Below, piece by piece: positions 34,775 to 44,751 of a stretch of 64,000 bases of DNA. Location of the stretch: assembly GCF_000344685.1 (NCBI RefSeq), contig NW_006920413.1:1367717-1431716 (forward strand), in the 5' to 3' direction. The stretch comes from Gloeophyllum trabeum ATCC 11539 (taxonomy: Eukaryota; Basidiomycota; Agaricomycetes; Gloeophyllales; Gloeophyllaceae). Below the pieces are notes generated by a model. The model was not told the DNA's origin. It searched no databases and worked only from the letters and a program-made list of their open reading frames with translations. The translations under genes and the position numbers were made by a program. The first letter of the stretch is position 1. The number at the start of each line of letters is the position of its first letter.

Positions 34775-35226
34775 AGTGCTGCTCAATTCTTATTTCGTTC
34801 GTCCGTTCGTCTGTTCGTTCGATTGAGCGCGTCCAAAAGAGTGAGGAAGCAATGATGGCCGGTGATCCGGGACCACGGTCATGTGATGTGCTCACCGGTC
34901 GCGGCAAGGCATCGAGAATTTTCGTGGCTAGTTATATGGACGAAATCCGTCGACGTAGATTACATGCCACATCATTCTCCTCATAGCGATTCTGAGATGT
35001 ATGGACCTGGTGCCCAGGCTGAGTATTGACCCAATCGGGGCTCTTATCATGCTTGTGCATATATCTCGAAAAAGCCTCAGGAAATAAATGTGCCGGCCAC
35101 CAACGGAAAACATATCACATGACCGTGGTCCCGGATCACCGGCCATCATTGCTTCCTCACTCTTTTGGACGCGCTCAATCGAACGAACGGACGAACGGAC
35201 GAACGAAATAAGAATTGAGCAGCACT
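34775..35226. mobile_element. MITE-like element with 113 bp inverted repeats in the MSY1 promoter
   Basis: 34775-34887 and 35114-35226 are inverted repeats of 113 bp, differing by about one base and starting AGTGCTGCTCAATTC. GGT lies directly outside both ends (34772-34774, 35227-35229), a possible 3 bp target duplication. Each arm contains a (CGTT)n-like microsatellite. The interior has no ORF of note. Confidence 0.75.
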
Positions 35227-35648
35227 GGTGGCTGCAAAACCAAGATCGGATCGGGAGGGCTACTAGTACAGCTCGGCGCTTGCCGGCAATTGGGCCTCAT
35301 GCCAACCTCAGTGCGCATGCGTCCTCTATCTTCCTCTACTGGGCCCTATGACTGTACTTTCTCTGCATTCTGCAGCCATACGTGGGGCGCTGGGAGCTCT
35401 GTCCCAAGCTTTTCTGATACCATTGCTAACCGAGACGGTCACTTTACAGTGGTTCTTGAAGTCTTCAGGTTGGGGCGACCAATGAGATCAGGTCTTGTGC
35501 AGCGGAACAGCGTGCCTCCTTCCGCAGTCCGAAGCACTTCAAGCAGGTTTATTTGTCCGAAATTCAAATAGACCGCAGTGACTCTATCCTATTGTCTTTA
35601 TAACTGGAGAGCTGAACATACAGCCCTTCCGCAAGTCACGCCGTCGCC

Positions 35649-36995
35649 ATGATCAGAGCCGCAGATTTCTACCGCGATTACCAGTACGCTCTCGAGCACG
35701 ACTTTGAGAAGGATGGTCAGCCCCCGTCATGGGCGGCTGGCGGACCTCAGCACTGGGGGTCCGAGAAAGCGAGGGTACACTTTGACCGAGAGGTCACCAA
35801 GATCGCGCTCAGCAAGGACGACAGCAAGCTCGTGGTCTGCCTCACAAAGGAGGTTAGGATATACGATGCTGGCTCGCTGGACCTGCTCCGGACAATTCAT
35901 TGTCCCCACCCACCAAGTGCTTATTTGAGCGCGACGGGGGATGTCCTCGGGATAGAAATGGACATCAGGGAGGCGATGCGGATGAACCATGTTATCACAC
36001 TTGTCGAACTCGGCGACGACACGCCAAATGCGCTTATCCCAGCGGACGTCATACAGGCGGCTGCTCGCTCCGCTGCCAGCGCTGCACTAGATGTTCTATC
36101 GCAGCACCCGACGAATTGGTCTACAGAGGATATCGAGTCGACAGACCTTGTCCAGAAAATATCGGATGTTCTGGGCACTGCGTCTGCAGTGCGCGAGGAG
36201 AATCGAGGGCGGTTCTGGGACGGCAGCTTCACTTCTTGGGGCTACCCGTTCAACCAGGACGGGTCGTCCTTATTTTATGTGAAACCTGACCGGAGGACCA
36301 TAGGAGTCGTCGACGTGCACGCGAGCCTAACAAGCGGGCTGACGGAGCGCTTCAACCTCGTTGGCCATGGCGATGCCGTCATGTGGGTCGGGCAGAGTCC
36401 CGACGGCCAAGTGCTGGCGACTTCGTCTTGGGATAAGACGGTGCGTCTGTGGAGTCCGGAGGATGGGTCTCCTGTGAAGATCTTGCAGGGCAGCACAGGC
36501 CAAAGCTGGACTGCGTGTTTCTCTCGGGACAGCCAATTTATTGCAGCAGGGTCGGGAGATAAGCACGTGCGCATCTGGAAAATAGCAACCGGAGAGCTCG
36601 TACATACGCTCGGTGGCCACACTGGGTGGATCAGGAGTCTGCAGTTCAATGCGGAGGGCAAGTATTTGGTTGCAGGAGGCGAGGGCGGGGCTGTCAAGGT
36701 TTACGACGTAGCCACCGGCGAGACCGTCCAATCTTGGCAGCTCAAGGCCGACAGTCGTACCGGCACGTTCCTGGAAATGAACCAAGTCGATTGGAAAGGC
36801 GAGCGGATATTCATCAAAGCCCCGGACGGACGCATCGTCGTGTATGACGTCCAGCAACACTGCAAGTGGGAGCTCGCGCCCGATGTTCAGTATTCGAGAG
36901 GGTTCCGTTATGGCAATATGGTTGCAGCTGAAAGCGGAAGGAGAGTTTATTCCGCAGATTTTGATCAGTCCGTCCGTGCTTGGGAATTGGATTGA
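35649..36995 (+). CDS. WD40-repeat protein
   Basis: Single-exon protein of 448 residues. The N-terminal half (residues 1-220) is unlike known domains, with an early propeller-like blade REVTKIALSKDDSKLVVCLT. Clear WD40 repeats run from about residue 238: FNLVGHGDAVMWVGQSPDGQ followed by TSSWDKTVRLWS; SWTACFSRDSQFIAAGSGDK and HVRIWKIATGE; GGHTGWIRSLQFNAEGKYLV with AVKVYDVATGE; and a last blade ending QSVRAWELD. Four to six blades are visible, so a seven-blade propeller is likely. It is probably a cytoplasmic scaffold; I do not recognise a specific orthologue. A TATAA motif lies about 50 bp upstream of the ATG. Confidence 0.8.
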   Translation: MIRAADFYRDYQYALEHDFEKDGQPPSWAAGGPQHWGSEKARVHFDREVTKIALSKDDSKLVVCLTKEVRIYDAGSLDLLRTIHCPHPPSAYLSATGDVLGIEMDIREAMRMNHVITLVELGDDTPNALIPADVIQAAARSAASAALDVLSQHPTNWSTEDIESTDLVQKISDVLGTASAVREENRGRFWDGSFTSWGYPFNQDGSSLFYVKPDRRTIGVVDVHASLTSGLTERFNLVGHGDAVMWVGQSPDGQVLATSSWDKTVRLWSPEDGSPVKILQGSTGQSWTACFSRDSQFIAAGSGDKHVRIWKIATGELVHTLGGHTGWIRSLQFNAEGKYLVAGGEGGAVKVYDVATGETVQSWQLKADSRTGTFLEMNQVDWKGERIFIKAPDGRIVVYDVQQHCKWELAPDVQYSRGFRYGNMVAAESGRRVYSADFDQSVRAWELD

Positions 36996-37346
36996 GGTCA
37001 TAATCCTATCTTACCTCAAGTCCTTAACATATCATTTCTGGTGATGTGCAAGGCAGACCTTTCTTCCGTGGACTGCCGGCACTGATGGGATGCTATTCCA
37101 GCCTGCCACTGCGGCTCTGTAATAATATATGATTTGTATGCTACCGGACATAGGTCTTCCCCATTGACTGAATCGCGTGGTCTTCAAGCGCTGGAACCCT
37201 GACGGGATGCCCTGAGACACAAATCTATCAGCGGTTGAACCAAGCATCGGTGCACGAGTGCCTGGATGATCGCGCAGCTGCAGATCCATCGAGTCATCCC
37301 GACTGCGCTTTCCCGGCATCTGCATGTCACGGCCACTTTCGACGGA
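36996..37346. other. Spacer between WD40 gene and mobile element
   Basis: 3' flank; nothing recognised. Confidence 0.4.
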
Positions 37347-37354
37347 CGTACATA

Positions 37355-38421
37355 AGGACCCCTGATAATAGGTATCAAGGCTTTGTGGAAACGCGGACAA
37401 ATTCAGCCAATTTAGACCCCATCAGGCCTCATTTTTCGCGGACAGAAGGACCCAAAAACGGGAGCATGTCTGATTTTTTTCGCGGACATGGGCACCACGC
37501 GCTATGAATGCCTTATGCTTGAGCGGACACTGGTAGGCTTATGGTGGAGGGGTTACCACTTCACCCGGAAGTGTGTAGTCGATTTTCTGGACGCTAGGTT
37601 CGATCCTCAGCGTAGGCATGTGTTTTTAAACTTTTTCTCTAAATGATGGATGTGGTCATTGTGGGTCCCCATCCCATGTCGTAGTAGAATATGTCTATCC
37701 AGCATTTATTGAGTTCTTGTAGTTCACATACTAAAACCATAATCATACATGGAATGACAGGCTACTCTGCACTACTACACAGATTGAATTATCAACGTCA
37801 GCCACCCGGCCGAAACTGGCATACATCCGTCCATCACCCCACCCACACTTCATGGATAGCTGCGAGACCTCCGGCTCACACACTGTATGGGATCCAGAGG
37901 AATGGATAGGGCACGGGAAGACCTACCCAGCTGATGACCTGCCCGAAGCGGTCTCTTTGGCTCGAGATGTGTTCTTACGAGGTATTCCCGATGGACAGAT
38001 TCTGAGTGAAGATAGACGAACATTGCGGTTATGTGATGCCGCGCTGCGTCTATTTAATGAGTTCCATCTCGAATCAGAGATGGCGAAGTTAGCTTCAGCA
38101 GTGGAAGAACTGGCGAAACTCCGCCGCAAACGCAAGGCGGTGAGCGGTGCGGATATGGTTTCTGACGGTGAATAGAGTGGTGTTGTAAATATACATTACT
38201 AAAAGAGCAAAATTGATACATTTCAATGCCTTATCCTACAGCGCGGACAAAGGTCCTGTAAGCAGAGCCCTGATCAGAATCGCGGACATTTTCGGCCAAA
38301 ATCCGCTCAGGCCACATTTTTCGCGGACAAAACGGCCCAAAATCCGGAAATTTGGCGCGGACAAACCGGCCGGATTCTCGGGATTTAAAATAAAGCCTTG
38401 ATACCCATTATCAGGGGTCCT
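37355..38421. mobile_element. 1.07 kb DNA element with 8 bp TSD, short TIRs and subterminal CGCGGACA repeats
   Basis: The ends are inverted repeats of about 30 bp starting AGGACCCCTGATAAT (37355) and its complement (ending 38421). The 8-mer CGTACATA stands outside both ends (37347-37354, 38422-38429). CGCGGACA occurs seven times, always on the plus strand: 37392, 37437 and 37481 on the left, and 38242, 38281, 38322 and 38356 on the right. The blocks 37392-37460 and 38281-38350 are recognisably the same unit in direct orientation. Features fit a non-autonomous element moved by an 8 bp-TSD transposase (hAT or KDZ type). It carries one 107-codon ORF. Confidence 0.85.
37852..38175 (+). CDS. Small ORF inside the 8 bp-TSD element, unknown function
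   Basis: 107 residues, starting MDSCETSGSHTVWDPEEWIG. The protein is hydrophilic with a probable helical segment LRLCDAALRLFNEFHLESEM and LASAVEELAKLRRKRKAVSG, perhaps a short coiled coil with a basic end. It is the longest sensible ORF in the element and is co-oriented with the CGCGGACA repeats. I recognise no domain. It could be a captured host exon, a remnant of a transposon accessory protein, or chance. Confidence 0.4.
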   Translation: MDSCETSGSHTVWDPEEWIGHGKTYPADDLPEAVSLARDVFLRGIPDGQILSEDRRTLRLCDAALRLFNEFHLESEMAKLASAVEELAKLRRKRKAVSGADMVSDGE

Positions 38422-38429
38422 CGTACATA

Positions 38430-39037
38430 CCCCGGGCATAGCTGCCCGTCTAGTAGATGGTTATTGTACACCTAGCGCTGGGATACGTACATACTGCGGA
38501 TTTTGTGTTCAGTTCCATGATCATATGTCCTGCAGGATTAGAAACTTACGATACCTGCCGACTGATTGATTGGCCTTGCGCGGCCCGCCCGATGCGGCCA
38601 TCTCTGATAGTGGTAAGTATATAAGCATTTAACACTATATTCCACATGCACATGCCTAGGAATTCGAACGTGGGGAGAGGGAATATGGTGAGCATATTAT
38701 TAATAGGTTTCGGTGGATATGTTGCGTAGTTCTCTAAATTCGACACCACGCACGAGCTCGAGGAAGGTCGCGAATGTACAGTCTGTCCATTATTGGGTTT
38801 TCCTGGCTGTTATTCGCCCCCATTTGCTCACATAACATGAGAACTGTTCGCGCCACCTCGCAAGATATCCGATACCGTAACACACCTGAGGTCGGAGAAT
38901 TCTGCCACTCGACTTTCTTCGAATATCCCCTTATATGCCATTGACCGACCGGTGCTGCGTCGAAACGCAAATACCGGAAGCAACGAAGAGACAAGGGTGT
39001 CCATCAAATGATCTCTTTGACGTTCGCAGTCTAACTT
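38430..39037. other. Non-coding stretch between two elements
   Basis: No gene recognised on either strand. Confidence 0.4.
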
Positions 39038-39420
39038 TACAGTGCTTTGCATAAAAGTCCGGAAACCGCGATTCGCGAAATCTTGTTTGTGCCAGCCAAA
39101 CAAACCTATATGGGGTAGTCGATCACCGTAGCGCGGGCTGTGGACTGGTTGGCGGGACGCTTCGACATCCATGTATGAGGGTCGTTCTTGGGGGATTTTG
39201 ACCTCTGCGTGCTCGATATCCTGAAGAGATACAGATCTGAACGTTATATAGCCTTGAGACGGGCATTTGTGTCCCAGGAGTGATATAGGCTGACTCGAGG
39301 ACCGTCGCGCCCTCGGTCAGGTGTTACCCTATAAGGTATTGTTTGGCTGGGACAAACAGAAACGCGCGAAACGCAGTTTCCGGACTTTTATTAGGCTCGA
39401 TACCAGCCACTTCGCAATTC

Positions 39421-39884
39421 AAGCTCCGCTCGTAATACTCGCTACACTGCGAAGCGGCTGGGAACTACGGTCGCCCTTTTGGCGGGATGCGCGTGACACG
39501 CGCCAACTATGAGTGGGACTTCGTGATTTGAGAGCCTCATAACTCAGAAAAATCATGCCTTGGGAGATTTACACCATTGTAGGTTTTGAAGGCCATAGAT
39601 TCATTTGACATAGGTCAAATTTCGATGAATTTGGACTGACTCAAGGAGAAAATCCTCTTTTCTCACCTATTCCAATCAACTCCATTCGCTTCAAAAACAT
39701 CATTGAACAATGTGTGCCAGAGACGATTTTGTACGTCTGAGGGGGCAAATTTTTCTAAGTCGGAGTCACGCTTGGCGGGGAAAGTTGTGACCCCGCTATG
39801 TGACTGTCCGTTGTCACCAGTCCGTTCGCAAGCTCACGCCTTCCATCACTCCGAAACCAAAAAAGGAAGGCGTGTGCATTGCGT
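39421..39884 (+). repeat. Gap-flanking direct repeat, copy 1
   Basis: 464 bp running into the second gap, apparently identical to 40470-40933. Confidence 0.9.
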
Positions 39885-40469
39885 NNNNNNNNNNNNNNNN
39901 NNNNNNNNNNNNNNNNNNNNNNNNNNNNNNNNNNNNNNNNNNNNNNNNNNNNNNNNNNNNNNNNNNNNNNNNNNNNNNNNNNNNNNNNNNNNNNNNNNNN
40001 NNNNNNNNNNNNNNNNNNNNNNNNNNNNNNNNNNNNNNNNNNNNNNNNNNNNNNNNNNNNNNNNNNNNNNNNNNNNNNNNNNNNNNNNNNNNNNNNNNNN
40101 NNNNNNNNNNNNNNNNNNNNNNNNNNNNNNNNNNNNNNNNNNNNNNNNNNNNNNNNNNNNNNNNNNNNNNNNNNNNNNNNNNNNNNNNNNNNNNNNNNNN
40201 NNNNNNNNNNNNNNNNNNNNNNNNNNNNNNNNNNNNNNNNNNNNNNNNNNNNNNNNNNNNNNNNNNNNNNNNNNNNNNNNNNNNNNNNNNNNNNNNNNNN
40301 NNNNNNNNNNNNNNNNNNNNNNNNNNNNNNNNNNNNNNNNNNNNNNNNNNNNNNNNNNNNNNNNNNNNNNNNNNNNNNNNNNNNNNNNNNNNNNNNNNNN
40401 NNNNNNNNNNNNNNNNNNNNNNNNNNNNNNNNNNNNNNNNNNNNNNNNNNNNNNNNNNNNNNNNNNNNN
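39885..40469. other. Assembly gap (585 N)
   Basis: Run of N between two copies of the same 464 bp sequence inside a mobile element. Confidence 0.99.
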
Positions 40470-40933
40470 AAGCTCCGCTCGTAATACTCGCTACACTGCG
40501 AAGCGGCTGGGAACTACGGTCGCCCTTTTGGCGGGATGCGCGTGACACGCGCCAACTATGAGTGGGACTTCGTGATTTGAGAGCCTCATAACTCAGAAAA
40601 ATCATGCCTTGGGAGATTTACACCATTGTAGGTTTTGAAGGCCATAGATTCATTTGACATAGGTCAAATTTCGATGAATTTGGACTGACTCAAGGAGAAA
40701 ATCCTCTTTTCTCACCTATTCCAATCAACTCCATTCGCTTCAAAAACATCATTGAACAATGTGTGCCAGAGACGATTTTGTACGTCTGAGGGGGCAAATT
40801 TTTCTAAGTCGGAGTCACGCTTGGCGGGGAAAGTTGTGACCCCGCTATGTGACTGTCCGTTGTCACCAGTCCGTTCGCAAGCTCACGCCTTCCATCACTC
40901 CGAAACCAAAAAAGGAAGGCGTGTGCATTGCGT
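40470..40933 (+). repeat. Gap-flanking direct repeat, copy 2
   Basis: Starts at the first base after the gap and repeats 39421-39884. Confidence 0.9.
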
Positions 40934-41050
40934 ACAGGACTGGTCGCGAGTCTAGACTTTTATGCAAAGCACTGTAGCTCCCGAAGGAGTATTACACGAG
41001 CTAGAAGCATGGTGACTCTGTGTTCTACCGACGGCTCGGTAAGAGCTCGG

Positions 41051-41058
41051 TATAAGTA
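41051..41058 (+). promoter_or_regulatory. TATA box of the serine carboxypeptidase gene
   Basis: TATAAGTA lies 48-55 bp upstream of the ATG at 41106 and only 76 bp from the right end of the TA-flanked element. Confidence 0.45.
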
Positions 41059-41105
41059 GGTGACGGGCAGCGTTCGGCGGAACTCCCGTCCTTGAATATC
41101 CAGCT

Positions 41106-44046
41106 ATGCTTGAACTCGGGGCCATCGTGTTGGGCCTCGCTGCCCTCGCAGCAGGTCAGGACACCCCACCGAGTACGTACCCGCATAACTACACCGGGAT
41201 ACCGAGTACTGCTTATGGCCCTGACTGGCAAAGCTGTGCGTACCTCCAGCACATCCCATAACAGGAGCCTGATGTTACTTCAATTGTAATGCAGACTTCG
41301 AGGTTACGGAGCCTCTTCCGAACGTAACCGTTACCCTCTCGCGCAACTGGGCGGGAAGTCTCAGCGTGAATCGCGCGGGTCATCCCAATGACACGTTGTT
41401 CTTCTGGGGCTTCGAGAAAGAAAACGGATCTCTTACAGCTCAAGCTGGAGAGAAGTCCGACGAGCCTTGGTTGATTTGGCTCAATGGAGGGTGAGCAGCA
41501 ACCGTACTATTACTATGGTTTGTCAGGGTTTCTGAGATCGTGATGTAACTAGTCCTGGAGCTTCGAGTTTCTTGGGCTTCATGGGAGAGGTACGGACATG
41601 TCCCAAGAGATGAGCTTAGGCTGACCCGGTGCGATAGAACGGACCTCTGCATGTGACGAACACGTATTCGATCGTCCCGAACAACTACAGCTGGGACAAG
41701 TTAATTGACTCTATATGGGTTGACCAGCCTGGTAAGACTACTTTCATGATTATTTTGAATATTCAGAACACTCAAGGTCATCATAGTTGGTACCGGGTAT
41801 TCGACCGCTGATGCAACTGGATATAGTAGGTGGCATCTCCCACCAATTATGGACTTGATGTAATGACGTTGTAGTTGCCGACGAGGATCAAATGGGGCAG
41901 GACTTCGTGAGTGGATCATTATCTGGTTGATGACGCCTCATGAACTCGAGACATAGCTTGGTTTCTTAACGAACCTCGTGGCGGTCTTCCCCAGTCTTGC
42001 GGAACGTCCGCTTTACCTCACCGGAGAGAGTTATGCGGGGACATACATCGTGAGTGGCTTAACGACAAAAAATCCACCTCAGACAACTCAATGGCTCCTG
42101 TTAGCCCTACATCACGAAAGCCATATTTTCTTCACCGAACCCTCCTGTGAAGCTAGCGAAATTCGCGATCGGTGACGGAGCTACCGCTTCCCTCTCGGTG
42201 TTCGAGATGTTGCCGATGGTAAGTTCGTAGCGGTCTTTGGAATTCCTAAGCGCTCAACTGGGTGAAACGTAGCTCAGTGTCATCGAAACGTACCCCCAGC
42301 TCATCAGCTACGACCCTGATGTATACGACTACTTCAAGACGCAGTGAGTAATCCATGCTTTCCTGCGCGTGCCACCTCCACTCACACCAATGCTCAGGAC
42401 CCACTTGTGCGGCTACGACTTGAACCTGTCGTACCCCGAGACTGCACCCTTCCCCACCCTCCCTCTGCAGTGGGGAACCATCATCAATGGTTCAGTTGTC
42501 ATGGACAGGAAGCGTAACAAGTTTAGCAAGTCGGCGTTCAAGAATGGATTAGCCACCAAGATCAAGCAGCAGGGAGAACTGCTTACTGCTAGAGATCTCG
42601 AAACGAGGGAAGAACGCAGACAGTCATGGAAGCGCGACCTCCTTCGTCGGTCCAACGACACCCTTGACCCATACTACGGATGTGACCTATTGGACCACGT
42701 CATCGACTACGTGCTGAACTACACTTTCCCTTGGAGTGAGTTATGGATGAAGTCTTTTCAAGTCCCAGCTATTCTGACGGCCTCTGTCATTAGAGGGCAA
42801 CGATTATAATGGCTTTGACGTGCGTCTCCTGTTCGTCGCGCCCGGAGATGACACTGAGGCATGTACAGGTTTACTTCGTCCCTGATGCCCTTGATCCCGA
42901 GGCGCCTCTGGATCCCAGCGTTTTCCTGAACGGTTAGTCATATTCTTGGATCTTTGTAGAGTGGGGCTGATATGCGCATTTTTAGATAACCAGACCCGTG
43001 CTGCGTTGCATGCGCCCACCAGCAAGGACTGGGTTCTGGAGTTCGATTATCCTTTCGGCTCCACCTACAACTACACTTTCCCTGGTACGTCACTGCCCTT
43101 CGTCAAAAGTGCTTTTCTTCACACTGTGTGGATGCAGGAGGCGGAACGAACGAATTCGGTGACCCTAGTATGTATCTTTAAGCTCATTTTCCCAACCCAA
43201 TCATGATCTTTCTTTCTCTATAGGCGTCGAGTAAGTCTAGCCGGCAATGTCTTTCTGAAAATTTGACCAAGCCCTTTTCAGACCGATGGCCTTCCTGTCC
43301 GAGTTGGCCCAGAATGCGACTAAGAATAATGTATCAATGATATTCTATTCTGGAAATGCTGACCTACTCGTTGGTCACCGTGGAACTGAAGTGACAATCC
43401 AAGTGAAGTAATTTACAAGGAATAATCGCAGATTGCTAATCTTTGGAACGTAGAATACTACTTGGGGAGGGATCCAGGGTTTCACTCGCAAGCCTTCCAC
43501 TCCCTGGTATGACGATGATGGCAACTTTGCTGGGATCGTCCATCAAGAGCGGAATCTGACTTATGTCTTGTTCGTGGGCGCAGGGCACGAGGTCCGCAGT
43601 GGTTTGTTCCTACATGTGGTCAAGTACTGATGACTGTGTCTAGGTTCCTGAGTATGAGCCCGCCGCGGTATGTTCCCATCCCTTCCATTACCATGAATGT
43701 TATTGACGGTCTTCAGGCATGGGTTTTCTTGCGAGAATTTATCCTGGGATCCAACACCACTGGCCTTGTGACGACTTCCGGAAACGGTACAGTCACCGTC
43801 GTTGGTGGAGAGAGCTCAGTGCTGGCCGAGGATGTACTGCCAGCTGCCAGTGACCCCATATACTACGGACCAGGTACGACGGTGTCGTCGTATATTCCAT
43901 CGAGCGCCACGGTGGCTGCCTGGGAGAGCTTCATTGCCACTGCTACCGCGACCGTGACAACGGTGGAGAGTTCCGTGGTCGCGAGTCCCGTGGTGGCAAG
44001 TTCTGCGGTAGCCAGTTCCGCTGTAGCAACTCCTTCAGTATTCTAG
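41106..44046 (+). CDS. Secreted serine carboxypeptidase (family S10)
   Basis: Extracellular or vacuolar exopeptidase removing C-terminal residues. A dozen or more small exons were read. The signal peptide is MLELGAIVLGLAALAAGQ (residues 1-18). Family motifs are EPWLIWLNGG|PGASSFLGFMGE (intron-split), NGPLHV, VDQP|VGTGYS, the nucleophile in LTGESYAGTYI, the catalytic aspartate in FYSGNADLLVGHRG and the catalytic histidine in VGAGHEVPEYEPAAA. There are many N-glycosylation sites (NYT, NVT, NDT, NGS, NYS, NLS, NTT). The C-terminus is extended by a Ser/Val/Ala/Thr-rich tail (VVASPVVASSAVASSAVATP), unusual for S10 and perhaps O-glycosylated or a surface-attachment linker. No lesion was seen. The start is the ATG at the signal peptide. 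A decayed copy of its first exon lies 250 bp downstream. Confidence 0.88.
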
Positions 44047-44292
44047 GCAACGCAGTGTTTATTAAGAAAGCGGACTCGGATTTGTGGTATCATTTATATC
44101 ATGCGTCAGTCTACTTTGCAGATTGCTCGCACCTTCCACTCCGTTACAGTATGTGAAGTCTTCCCGAAGAGCTATCGCATATCGCAAGGCAGGTAGATGA
44201 GCGACGATTCGTCAGTCCTGCATCCCGAGTAATATCGATTGCGCTGATACTAGTTTCGGAACCTCTCGCGTCTTTAACTGGCCCGGGGTCAA

Positions 44293-44408
44293 ATGCTTGG
44301 ATTGGGTGCGATATTATTGGGTGTCGGTGCCCCAGAACTGACTCAACCGGGGCCCAGCACATACTATCAGGATACCAAGTACAGGTCACGGCCTCGACTG
44401 GCAAGCTA
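44293..44408 (+). pseudogene. Relic of the first exon of a second serine carboxypeptidase
   Basis: MLGLGAILLGVGAPELTQPG matches the start of the intact neighbour (MLELGAIVLGLAALAAGQ). A diverged copy of its PSTYPHNYTG...TAYGPDWQS exon then follows with shifts of frame, ending at GACTGGCAAGC like the intact exon end. No later exons were found before the Bli-3-like gene. I infer the residue of a tandem duplication. Confidence 0.65.
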
Positions 44409-44751
44409 GTGAGTAGTACCCCTCGAGTACCCCCTCCCCGACCTTGTTATGTCCAGTGCATAGTCCAGGTTGACCGCATTCACGACGATGTATGCTGGCT
44501 CCAGCTTACATACTGTATTTACGTTACCACCTGGCCATCTACTCGCCTGCGAGACCGCGCCACATTCCAAGTTCCCTTATAAGGCTCGGTGACTTCCATG
44601 CTTGGAGCAGTGACCTTGTCACGGTGGCTGCTATGACATCAATGGGTGCACTGGATCGTATACGTCAGGAGATCCTGGCTTGTAATACTAAGTAATGGTA
44701 TATAAGCTCTTGCTTACCCCGCACTCACTCTACTCACTCAACTAATCCGCC
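44409..44751. other. Upstream region of the Bli-3-like gene
   Basis: Contains the TATA box described separately; no further gene seen. Confidence 0.4.
44699..44706 (+). promoter_or_regulatory. TATA box of the Bli-3-like gene
   Basis: TATATAAG lies 46-53 bp upstream of the ATG at 44752; a strong match. Confidence 0.55.

Larger units (their letters stand above)
39040..40974. mobile_element. TA-flanked element with CAGTGC termini, interrupted by an assembly gap
   Basis: The left end CAGTGCTTTGCATAAAAGTC (39040-39059) and the right end (40955-40974) are perfect complements apart from possible edge bases. TA sits outside each (39038-39039, 40975-40976). CAGTG termini with a TA target duplication fit Tc1/mariner/pogo elements. 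A second inverted copy of the left ~80 bp lies inside at about 39325-39400. If the duplicated gap flanks are one sequence, the real element is about 890 bp and non-coding. Confidence 0.7.

Noticed and set aside
37585..37620. B-box-like GGTTCGATCC suggesting a tRNA or tRNA-derived SINE
   Set aside because: The flanking bases do not pair into a T-stem, no A box or acceptor stem is found at the right distance, and the site lies inside a TIR element.
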